Shown here one piece after another: positions 1 through 7,628 of a stretch of 64,000 bases of DNA; positions within the stretch are counted from its first letter, which is position 1; every line of letters starts with the position of its first letter. Origin of the DNA: Halorubrum sp. CSM-61. Lineage in GTDB: Archaea > Halobacteriota > Halobacteria > Halobacteriales > Haloferacaceae. The stretch is from the NCBI RefSeq assembly GCF_003781945.1, contig NZ_RJJW01000011.1, forward strand, positions 61,975 through 125,974, written 5' to 3'. A program made the translations under genes and the position numbers. A model generated the notes under the pieces. That model saw only the letters and a program-made list of their open reading frames with translations, did no database searches and had not been told where the DNA came from.

Positions 1-248
1 TCCGACTCCCGGATCGCGTCGAGCAGTTCCTCGACCTCCTCGTTCGTGTCCGCGAAGGCGGTGAACAGCCCGTTCACCGAATTGGGCGCGTCGCCGGTCG
101 CCTTCGGGGAGTTGTAGATCGCGTGGGCGAGGACGCCGCCGCCGGTGCGTCTCGTCGCCTCGATCGCCCAGCAGTTCGGGTGCCACAGGTCGAGCGTGAG
201 CCGCGTGCCGGACCACTCCTCGGTCCCGCTCGGGTCGGAGATAGCCAT
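1..248 (-). CDS. HTH-10 type regulator, N-terminal part (cut by window edge)
   Basis: An open frame runs from an ATG at 248 off the left edge, so only about the first 82 residues are visible. The start reads MAISDPSGTEEW and is followed by LTLDLWHPNCWAIEATRR, then a glycine-rich stretch and a short acidic helix. This resembles the N-terminal sensory region that precedes the HTH-10 DNA-binding domain in haloarchaeal bacterio-opsin-activator-like regulators; the helix-turn-helix itself would lie outside the window. It is divergent from the aldehyde dehydrogenase at 338, with 89 bases between the starts, so the two may be regulated together. The family call is inferred from the N-terminus only. 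Confidence 0.6.
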   Translation of the reverse strand, partial: MAISDPSGTEEWSGTRLTLDLWHPNCWAIEATRRTGGGVLAHAIYNSPKATGDAPNSVNGLFTAFADTNEEVEELLDAIRES

Positions 249-337
249 CGATACGGTATCTGTGGCACTGCATCACAAAGACTCTGCCGACCATGGTCGG
301 GTGGGATATTTGGGCGTGGCGGCGGTAATCTCCGCCC

Positions 338-1858
<1,521 letters not shown>

Positions 1859-1874
1859 CCGCCGCGGCCGGCTT

Positions 1875-2786
1875 CTAATCTCTTTTCCGAAACGCTTCGA
1901 GGACCTCGAGCGCCGCGGCCGGCGACGCCGCCGCCGTCAGCTCGCCGCTCGCGACGATCCGCTTTCGGGGGCGTCCCACCGGCTGCGAGACCGACTCCGT
2001 CTCGAGGAGGTCGGCCTCGGCGAGCTCCCGTTTGACCCGCGTGAACGTCGCCGAGCTCCCGAGGCCCGCGTCCTCGCAGGCGCGCCGCAGGTCGCGGTCG
2101 AGCGCGCCGCGGCGCGCGCCGGCGGCGTACGTCCGAAGACGCGCCCCGGCGCGGTCGAGGGGCTTGGAGGCCGGCGATCCGTCCTCGTCGGCGGCGTCGA
2201 GCAGCCGCACGGCCTCGTCCGCGACCTCACCTCCGCACCGCTCCCGGAGCGCCCCGTACAGCCGGTGGCGGCTCGGCGTGCGGAGCCGCACCGCTTCCGC
2301 GTCGGCGACGAGGGCGTCGTAGCGCTCGCGGAGCGTCGGGTCGCTACCGATTCGGCACCACCGGTCCTCCCCATCGTCGCGGCCGTCCGCCGCCACGAGC
2401 ACGTAGCCGTCAGACCGCCCCGCGATCACGGCGTTCGGCTGGCGCTCCGCGAGCGTCCGGAGGTCCCAGACGCCCGCTTCCGCGAGCGCCGCGAGCCGGC
2501 TGGCCGGGCGGAACCGGTCGGTGAGCGCGGCGACCGCCCCGTCCCTCGCCAGCACCGCGAGCGTCGGGAGGTCGGCGGCGGACGAGAGCGGGTCGCGCTC
2601 AGCGCTCGCAACCGAACGCAACGCGTCGAGATCCGGGTCGACCGCGGCGGGCGCGGCGTCGCGGTAGGCCGCGACGAGCGCCGCCAGAAGCGCCGGGTCG
2701 GGATCGACGACGATCGGGTCCGCGAGCGATCCGATCGAGGCCTCCCCGTCCGCCAGCGGGGGGGTCGGAGACGAGGGAGTCGTCAC
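1875..2786 (-). CDS. TbsP-like haloarchaeal transcription regulator (DUF5821)
   Basis: A 303-residue acidic protein convergent with the aldehyde dehydrogenase. The N-terminal two thirds contain an IVVDPDPALLAALVAAYRD segment and a sensor-like domain (DRWCRIGSDPTLRERYDAL). The C-terminal 100 residues look like a winged helix: RRACEDAGLGSSATFTRVK as recognition part, then AEADLLETESVSQPVGRPRK as wing. This fits the haloarchaeal DUF5821 family, which includes TbsP, a regulator linked to sugar metabolism in Haloferax. The match to TbsP is from memory of the family layout, not from an alignment; a general haloarchaeal HTH protein is the alternative. Confidence 0.55.
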   Translation of the reverse strand: MTTPSSPTPPLADGEASIGSLADPIVVDPDPALLAALVAAYRDAAPAAVDPDLDALRSVASAERDPLSSAADLPTLAVLARDGAVAALTDRFRPASRLAALAEAGVWDLRTLAERQPNAVIAGRSDGYVLVAADGRDDGEDRWCRIGSDPTLRERYDALVADAEAVRLRTPSRHRLYGALRERCGGEVADEAVRLLDAADEDGSPASKPLDRAGARLRTYAAGARRGALDRDLRRACEDAGLGSSATFTRVKRELAEADLLETESVSQPVGRPRKRIVASGELTAAASPAAALEVLEAFRKRD

Positions 2787-2869
2787 TGCACGGAGTCACC
2801 GGCGCGGGCGAAATAAGCGTGGTGACAACCGGCGGAAGCCGCCGGCGGTCGGTCGGCCTTACCTCGCGG

Positions 2870-3181
2870 TCAGGCCACCCGTACGCGGGTGACGTGGCCG
2901 CCGCAGCCGCACTGCTCGACGTACTCGGGGTCGAGGCCGTACTCCCGCTCGATCGGGTCGTAGAGGAACTCCTCGGGGTGGCCGAGGTCCCCGTGCGTGA
3001 CCAGGTTGACGTGGTTGCCCGGCGTCGTGTGGTCGATGGCGACCAGCGCGTCGCGGACCGCCAGCTCCGGGTCGTCCGCGTACTTCGGCTTCTCGAGGTT
3101 CGCCGACCAGGAGTTGTCGTGGACCTCGTCGGTGATCGGTTCGGCGGTCTCGTCGTGGTCGTGGTGGTCTGTTTCGCTCAT
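2870..3181 (-). CDS. CGCGG family candidate rSAM-modified RiPP precursor
   Basis: A 103-residue protein starting at the ATG at 3181, which overlaps the stop of the upstream HTH-10 gene by four bases (ATGA), so the two are translationally coupled. It begins with a His/Asp/Glu-rich segment (MSETDHHDHDETAEP), continues with HDNSWSANLEKPKYADD and VNLVTHGDLGHPEEFL, and ends in EYVEQCGCGGHVTRVRVA. The terminal CGCGG block defines a haloarchaeal family thought to be ribosomally made peptides modified by a radical-SAM enzyme. No radical-SAM gene (CxxxCxxC) was recognised anywhere in this window, so the modifying partner must be encoded elsewhere or be absent. Family role is known only from genome-context proposals. 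Confidence 0.75.
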   Translation of the reverse strand: MSETDHHDHDETAEPITDEVHDNSWSANLEKPKYADDPELAVRDALVAIDHTTPGNHVNLVTHGDLGHPEEFLYDPIEREYGLDPEYVEQCGCGGHVTRVRVA

Positions 3182-3960
3182 GAGTGGTACGTCGGACGGC
3201 TCGGAGCCGGTTCCGCGTCGGCCTCGGCGTCGGTGTTCGGGTCGGATTCCGCGTCTGCGTCGGCCTCGTCGCCGGCGTCCGTCTCGGCCGCCGCGTCGCC
3301 GGCCCCGTTCGCTTCGTCCTCGAGCGGGCGGTTCGGGAGGTCGTCGACGAACTCGCGCACCACGGTCCGCTGGACCCGCTGGAGCGTCTCGCTGCACGTC
3401 GATTTCGCGATCCCGACGTGGTCGGCGACCTCGGTCAGCGTGGACCGACGCGGCACGTCGTAGTACCCCAGCTCCACGGCCGCGAGCAGGAGCTCCTGCT
3501 GGCGGTCCGTCAGCAGCCGGACCGGGTCGACGCGCTGCCGGACGCGCTCGACCTCGTAGTCGAGTCCGAGCTCGTCGAACCGCTCCCCGAGGGCGGCGAC
3601 GCGCTCGTGCTCGCCGGTGACGTCGACCTCAGCCACGCCGTTCTCGATGTCGAGCGGCATCTCGATCGGGAGCCCCGAGCGCTTCGCGGCGACCAGAAGC
3701 AGCGGGGCGCTCGTCTCGATCCGGACCGTCGCGACCCCCTCGCCCCGCGCCATCACCGACACCTTCGAGAGCGCCACGTGGTCGCGCATCGCCGCGAGGA
3801 CCGCGTCGACGTCGCGGGCCGTCAGTCTGATGAGCGCGAAGCCGGCGCCCTCGTCCGGTACTGCGGTGAGCACGCGGAACCCGGCGTCCGGGAAATCGCG
3901 CGACACGTCGGCTATCCACGGTCCGTCGGGCAGGTCGACCAGGAGGCGTGCCTGTGGCAT
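3178..3960 (-). CDS. HTH-10 (Bat-type) transcription regulator
   Basis: A 260-residue regulator. Residues 1-140 form an N-terminal domain starting MPQARLLVDLPDGPWIAD. Residues about 145-210 are a clear HTH-10 domain: LTDRQQELLLAAVELGYYDV, then RRSTLTEVADHVGIAKST and CSETLQRVQRTVV. The last 45 residues are a very acidic Asp/Glu/Ala tail (EADADAESDPNTDAEADA), which is unusually long. It precedes, and overlaps by ATGA with, the CGCGG-peptide gene, so it probably controls or is co-expressed with that peptide. Ligand unknown. Confidence 0.85.
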   Translation of the reverse strand: MPQARLLVDLPDGPWIADVSRDFPDAGFRVLTAVPDEGAGFALIRLTARDVDAVLAAMRDHVALSKVSVMARGEGVATVRIETSAPLLLVAAKRSGLPIEMPLDIENGVAEVDVTGEHERVAALGERFDELGLDYEVERVRQRVDPVRLLTDRQQELLLAAVELGYYDVPRRSTLTEVADHVGIAKSTCSETLQRVQRTVVREFVDDLPNRPLEDEANGAGDAAAETDAGDEADADAESDPNTDAEADAEPAPSRPTYHS

Positions 3961-4046
3961 GGGTGATCAGTGGGTGGGGTCGGGGGTCGTCATCGGTGTG
4001 CGGTCGGTACGGGTTCGAGCCGATCGGCTTCGTCGGAGCGTTCGCG

Positions 4047-4592
4047 TTACTCCACGTAGACGGCGCCCTTCATGCCGACCGCCTCGTGGGGCGTGCAGAC
4101 GTAGGTGTAGGTGCCGGCCTCCTCGAAGGTGTGCTCGAAGGTGTGACCCTCCTCGCCGACGGTGTCGCTCTCGAAGGAACCGTCCTCGGCCGCGACGTTG
4201 TGGTCGCCGCCCTGTCCGGTCCACTCCCAGACGACGGTCGTGCCGGACGAGACCGCCACCGCGGCCGGGGCGAAGGTGAGTCCGTCGTTGGCGCCGACCT
4301 CGACGGTCACCTCGTCGGCGTCCCGCATGTCGACGGTGCCGTCGTAGTTGCTCACGTCGTCGAGGAACCCGTCGTAGTTCGGCTCCTCGTCGAGGGTCTC
4401 GCCCCCGCCGCTGCCGCCGTCGGAACCGTCCGAACCGTCCGAGCCGTCCGAGCCGTCCGAGCCGTCCGAACCGTCCGAGCCGTCCGAGCCGTCGCCGCCG
4501 CTTCCGCCGCCACAGCCGGCCAGCGCGACGGTGGCGCCGACGGCAGCAGTCGTCTGAACGAACGTCCGCCGGTCGAGTGTGCGTCGGGTCAT
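4047..4592 (-). CDS. Halocyanin-type blue copper lipoprotein
   Basis: A 181-residue secreted electron carrier. The N-terminus has a twin-arginine motif (DRRTFVQTTAAVG) and a lipobox ending LAGC, so it is predicted to be exported by Tat and lipid-anchored on the outer face. Residues about 27-60 are a run of Gly-Ser-Asp repeats, a flexible linker. The C-terminal cupredoxin domain has the type-1 copper ligands: His in GGDHNVA, then Cys, His and Met in YVCTPHEAVGM. In denitrifying haloarchaea halocyanins are candidate electron donors to copper nitrite and nitrous-oxide reductases, which fits its place beside the nos genes. A GAAC-type palindrome lies upstream at 4660-4672. Confidence 0.92.
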   Translation of the reverse strand: MTRRTLDRRTFVQTTAAVGATVALAGCGGGSGGDGSDGSDGSDGSDGSDGSDGSDGSDGGSGGGETLDEEPNYDGFLDDVSNYDGTVDMRDADEVTVEVGANDGLTFAPAAVAVSSGTTVVWEWTGQGGDHNVAAEDGSFESDTVGEEGHTFEHTFEEAGTYTYVCTPHEAVGMKGAVYVE

Positions 4593-4659
4593 TGCAACTC
4601 GACGTAGGGGAGTAGGGGGAATACCTTCGGCGGGGATTCCCGGATCGTAGGGGCGCGAA

Positions 4660-4672
4660 CCGAACTGTTCGG
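4660..4672. promoter_or_regulatory. Palindrome CCGAACTGTTCGG upstream of halocyanin gene
   Basis: A perfect dyad with a one-base centre, about 70 bases upstream of the halocyanin start, adjacent to an A/T-rich TATA-like stretch (GTATAAAAGG, about 4680-4689). The core GAAC-N-GTTC is identical to the one at 16354-16364 ahead of the blaI-type/nosZ genes. It may be an operator for an anaerobic regulator such as the NarO-like protein encoded at 16371-17126; that link is inference. Confidence 0.55.
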
Positions 4673-4730
4673 CTCGAAGTATAAAAGGGACGGCGGCGGT
4701 CGCGCCGCGTTCGCCTCCGCCTCCTCGTCT

Positions 4731-4952
4731 TCACTCCCGCTCGATCGTGACGTGCCACTCACCGTCGTCGACTCGCTCGGTCTCGTAGTCGAACCCGCGG
4801 TCGGCCAGCACGTCGTAGAGCGGTTCCGGCTCGAAGCCGTTGACGAGGAGCAGGGACTCGTCCGGACCGAGGTCGTCGAGCGCGTCGCTGATGACCGGGA
4901 AGGGCGGGTCGTCTCGGTCCCGCACGTCGAGGACGGTGTCGGTCTGTGTCAT
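4731..4952 (-). CDS. Small DUF2249 protein
   Basis: A 73-residue acidic protein starting MTQTDTVLDVRD, with a proline-hinge segment (DDPPFPVISDALDDL), a central LLLVNGFEPEPLYDVLADRG and a final EWHVTIERE. This is the DUF2249 fold, related to TusA/SirA-like two-layer sandwiches, with FEPEPLY being the typical centre. Such small proteins recur next to denitrification genes in haloarchaea, but their job is not known. The start lies about 68 bases from the end of the frameshifted gene upstream, and a GAACATGTTC palindrome (4994-5003) sits in that gap. Confidence 0.8.
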   Translation of the reverse strand: MTQTDTVLDVRDRDDPPFPVISDALDDLGPDESLLLVNGFEPEPLYDVLADRGFDYETERVDDGEWHVTIERE

Positions 4953-4993
4953 CGGTTCGCCCGTACGACCGCTCTCCGCATGGCCGTTGGCGG

Positions 4994-5003
4994 GAACATG
5001 TTC
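4994..5003. promoter_or_regulatory. Palindrome GAACATGTTC upstream of DUF2249 gene
   Basis: A perfect ten-base dyad 42-51 bases ahead of the DUF2249 start at 4952. It is one of four GAAC-N1/2-GTTC palindromes in this neighbourhood (4660, 4994, 5850, 16354). Function inferred only from the recurrence. Confidence 0.4.
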
Positions 5004-5020
5004 GACCGGAGGCGACTCGA

Positions 5021-5504
5021 TCAGAACGGAGCCGGCGAATCGGAGGCCGAGTCGTCGTCGCTCGCGGGGCCGCCGCGGTCGCTCGGAGCGACGCCCCCGC
5101 CCGCGAGGCCGTGTCCTCCCGACGGCTCCGGTTCGATCTCGCCGGTCTCCAGCTTCGCGAGCCGCTCGTTGACGGCGTCGCTCCCGTCGAGCGAGGCGTC
5201 GACGCGGAGGCGGACCAGTTCGTAGCCGTGGGTGTCGACCGCGTCGAACGCGCGGAACGCCCCCACCGCGAGCGGCTCGGCCTGCGGGCAGAAGGCGGTC
5301 GAGCCGCGCGAGGTTGTAGCCGAACGTGGCGTCGTACACGCCGTGCTCCTCGAAGGCGTCCGCCGCGGTCCGGTGGAGCGCGACGTGGTCGCGCCCGTCG
5401 AGCACGTCGTGGTCCGGGAGGAAGGCGCCGGGCTCGGGGACGTTCTCGGGGACGAACGCGTCGGCCGGGTCGAACTGGGGCTCGGAGCCGCCGAGGAAGC
5501 TCAT
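5021..5504 (-). pseudogene. Conserved nos-neighbourhood gene with an internal frameshift
   Basis: The ATG at 5504 overlaps the upstream DUF2249 stop by ATGA. The first part reads well (MSFLGGSEPQFDPADAF, then VALHRTAADAFEEHG and YDATFGYNLARLD) but then turns into arginine-rich shadow sequence near 5300. From about 5300 down to the stop at 5021 the good frame is a different one (TAFCPQAEPLAVGAFRAFD, then ELVRLRVDASLDGSDAVNER). The total span of 484 bases is not a multiple of three. Either the gene is broken by a small indel around 5285-5305 or there is a sequencing error. No function is known to me for the intact family; the coupling suggests it works with the DUF2249 proteins. Confidence 0.65.
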
Positions 5505-5812
5505 CGGTCGCCTCCCTCGGCGGTCTCGTCGCTCTCGGCGGCATCGCCCTCCGCCCTCCAGATCGCCGTGACGACCGCGTCGTCGGTCTCGACCGTCTCG
5601 CGGGCGTAGCCGCGGTCGTCGAGCTTCGGGTAGAGGAACTGCGGCGCGCGGTCGTTGCGCTGGACGAGCACGGTCTCGTCGGGGAGGTCGGCGAGCAGTT
5701 CCAGCGTTTGCCGGAGCGGCTCCGGCGGCCCGAGTTCCCGGACGTCGAGCGTCTCGACGGGGCGGTCCGCCGGCGCGTCCGTGCGTTCGATCGCGGTCGT
5801 TTCCAGCTCCAT
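5501..5812 (-). CDS. DUF2249 domain protein
   Basis: A 103-residue protein from the ATG at 5812. After a short N-terminal extension it reads VETLDVRELGPPEPLRQTL, then LVQRNDRAPQFLYPKLDDRG and VVTAIWRAEGDA, a DUF2249 (TusA/SirA-like) layout similar to the 73-residue protein at 4731-4952 but with divergent sequence. It is the first gene of a coupled run (ATGA overlap with the frameshifted gene downstream). A perfect palindrome at 5850-5863 lies 38 bases ahead of the start. Role in denitrification is suggested by context only. Confidence 0.8.
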   Translation of the reverse strand: MELETTAIERTDAPADRPVETLDVRELGPPEPLRQTLELLADLPDETVLVQRNDRAPQFLYPKLDDRGYARETVETDDAVVTAIWRAEGDAAESDETAEGGDR

Positions 5813-5849
5813 ACGCGTCGATCGGGTCCCCGTCCCCGCGTAGTTTGTT

Positions 5850-5863
5850 CCGAACGTGTTCGG
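5850..5863. promoter_or_regulatory. Palindrome CCGAACGTGTTCGG upstream of DUF2249 operon
   Basis: A perfect 14-base dyad located 38-51 bases ahead of the DUF2249 start at 5812 and about 70 bases before the small membrane-protein frame at 5929. It shares the GAAC-N2-GTTC core with the other three palindromes of this neighbourhood. Confidence 0.5.
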
Positions 5864-5928
5864 GGTAGTCGTCGCCCCGGTGAACGTGCCCGCCGACCGC
5901 GATCCCGCTTCGTCACTTCCTCGTCGCG

Positions 5929-6171
5929 TTGGCGTTCCTCGTCGCCGGCGGAGCGCTCGCGCTCCTCCGCGCCGCGGGGGCGGCGGGAACGGGTCCGGGC
6001 CTCGGCGGGATCGCGGTCGCGCACCCGCTGTTCGCCGGCAACATGATCGGCACCGTGATCCGACACGGCGGCTCCGAGATGCTCCGGAAGTCCGGGCCCG
6101 GTTCGGAGTCGGGGCCGGCGTTGGGATCGACGGCAGAGGCCTCGGAACCGTCGGACGCCTCGGAGCGGTGA
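5929..6171 (+). CDS. Possible small membrane protein, perhaps a remnant
   Basis: An open frame entered after a stop at 5881, with no ATG or GTG; the only usual start is a TTG at 5929. Reading from upstream it gives RHFLVALAFLVAGGALALLR, a plausible membrane segment, then GGIAVAHPLFAGNMIGT, and ends in a Ser/Glu-rich tail. The lack of a good start and the abrupt change to low-complexity sequence suggest a shortened or decayed membrane protein. I do not recognise the family. It could also be chance coding in high-GC DNA. Confidence 0.35.
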   Translation: MAFLVAGGALALLRAAGAAGTGPGLGGIAVAHPLFAGNMIGTVIRHGGSEMLRKSGPGSESGPALGSTAEASEPSDASER

Positions 6172-6245
6172 ACGCGGCCGACGCCGACTTCCTTGCGGTT
6201 CTCCCCGCCGAAACGCCCATCCGGAACCGGCCCGAACGACCGACG

Positions 6246-6716
6246 ATGGCCGACCCCGTGCGCGGCGAGGTTCCGGAGGTCGAGGACGGCCCGGAGTACG
6301 ACCTCGACTTCCGGGAGCACCCCGATCGGTACCGACACACGCCCGACGAGCGCGGCGCGTTCAAGATCGATCCGTACAAGGGAGAACTCCTTCCGCTGTG
6401 GGGGATCGCCACCCTGTCCGACGGGGAGGAGGGCGCCGAGGCGATCCACGAGCGGTACCGCGAGTACCGCGAGAGCGCCGACGCCGTCGGGATGGACATG
6501 GCCCGCAAGTACCTCCAGATGGGGTGGACCCGGGCGATGCGCTACGCCAAGTACCCCGGCGGTGAAAAGTACGGAACCGTCGACGGCGAGCGCGTCGAGC
6601 GCGAGCCCCGAGAGTGGTACGACGAGGAGAAACGGGAGATCGCTCTCGTTTATAAGCGACACCTCGATCGAGTGCGGGCGGACGAGGCGTACGAGCGCGC
6701 GATCGACCGGCTCTAA
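6246..6716 (+). CDS. DUF4385 family protein
   Basis: A 156-residue soluble protein. The segments YDLDFREHPDRYR, FKIDPYKGELLPLWGIAT, AIHERYREYRES and VGMDMARKYLQMGWTRAMRY with a following YPGGEKYG are the hallmarks of the DUF4385 family, found in bacteria, archaea and phages. No function is established. The ATG at 6246 is chosen because the family begins just upstream of the YDLDFRE motif. It is convergent with the ZIP transporter gene at 6756. Confidence 0.85.
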   Translation: MADPVRGEVPEVEDGPEYDLDFREHPDRYRHTPDERGAFKIDPYKGELLPLWGIATLSDGEEGAEAIHERYREYRESADAVGMDMARKYLQMGWTRAMRYAKYPGGEKYGTVDGERVEREPREWYDEEKREIALVYKRHLDRVRADEAYERAIDRL

Positions 6717-6755
6717 CGGTTCCGAAGAGGATCGTCCGATGCGGTTCGCAGGGCC

Positions 6756-7472
6756 TCAGTGGAACATGTCGAGGAGGAATATCGCGAGGAACCCGACGAA
6801 AAACAGCGTCGTCGACACCGGCGTCTCGGGGACCTTCCCGGCCTTGACGAGGAGTTCCTCGGTGACGAGATACAGCAGCGCGGCGGACCCGAAGGCGAGG
6901 ATGAGCGCGATCGGGGCGCCCGTCACGCCGCCCAGCGCGAGCACGCTGACCGTCACCCCCGACGCGAGGAGCAGTCCGAACACCGCCGGGACCGCGAGCT
7001 TCCGAGCCACGCCCATGTCCTTCGGGAGCGCGACGACGCCGGCAACGCCAAGGAAGAGCACCTCGATCGCCAGCGCCACGGCGATGATGATTCCGGTGCC
7101 GGGGTTGTCGAGGAACGAGACCCCGATCAGGACCCCGTCGATCGTCATGTCGATACCGACGATGATGAGGAGCCCGGCCGCGCTCGCGTACTTGCCGCCG
7201 ATGTTTCGCTTGTCGATGGTCTTGCTCAGCCGGTGGATCCCGAGCATCGTCGCGACCCCGATGGCGAACCCGAGGACGACTATCAGCGGCGCTCGTTCGT
7301 GCACGTCCGGCAGCAACTCGGCGGCGACCGCGGCGGTGACCACCCCGGCCGCGAAGTGTTGAACGTTGCTCTCCATCTGCGGGCCGGGAGGACGATAGAC
7401 GGCGATCACGCCGCCGAGCAAGCCGGCGACGACCGCGAGCGCCGTGTACGACAGCGCCTGGGCTAACACCAT
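6756..7472 (-). CDS. ZIP family metal transporter
   Basis: A 238-residue polytopic membrane protein with about seven to eight hydrophobic segments. Segments such as HFAAGVVTAAVAAELLPDV and GIDMTIDGVLIGVSF are like the ZIP family transmembrane helices IV and V, where His, Asp and Glu bind Zn2+ or another divalent metal. Length is normal for short bacterial/archaeal ZIPs. The ATG at 7472 is preferred over a longer frame since it begins right at the first membrane helix (MVLAQALSYTALAVVAG). Direction of transport in the family is normally inward; the metal is not determined. Confidence 0.75.
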   Translation of the reverse strand: MVLAQALSYTALAVVAGLLGGVIAVYRPPGPQMESNVQHFAAGVVTAAVAAELLPDVHERAPLIVVLGFAIGVATMLGIHRLSKTIDKRNIGGKYASAAGLLIIVGIDMTIDGVLIGVSFLDNPGTGIIIAVALAIEVLFLGVAGVVALPKDMGVARKLAVPAVFGLLLASGVTVSVLALGGVTGAPIALILAFGSAALLYLVTEELLVKAGKVPETPVSTTLFFVGFLAIFLLDMFH

Positions 7473-7597
7473 ACGGGTCGAATCCTCGCCGAAGCAACAA
7501 GAGTGTTGCCAGGACGGTTCGGCAGACACCCTCCAGAACCGACGCGTCGGAGTCGCTCTCCGGGTCGTCCTCGACGCTCGACCGGATCCGATGGAAC

Positions 7598-7604
7598 GCT
7601 TAAG
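7598..7604 (+). promoter_or_regulatory. TATA-like box of the histidine-kinase gene
   Basis: GCTTAAG lies 25-31 bases ahead of the ATG at 7629, the spacing of a leaderless haloarchaeal promoter. Confidence 0.5.
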
Positions 7605-7628
7605 TGTGGTCTCGCCGGAGTAGGGGCC

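Noticed and set aside
4679..4690. TATA-like GTATAAAAGG as a plus-strand promoter
   Set aside because: No plus-strand gene follows; it more likely serves the minus-strand halocyanin gene.
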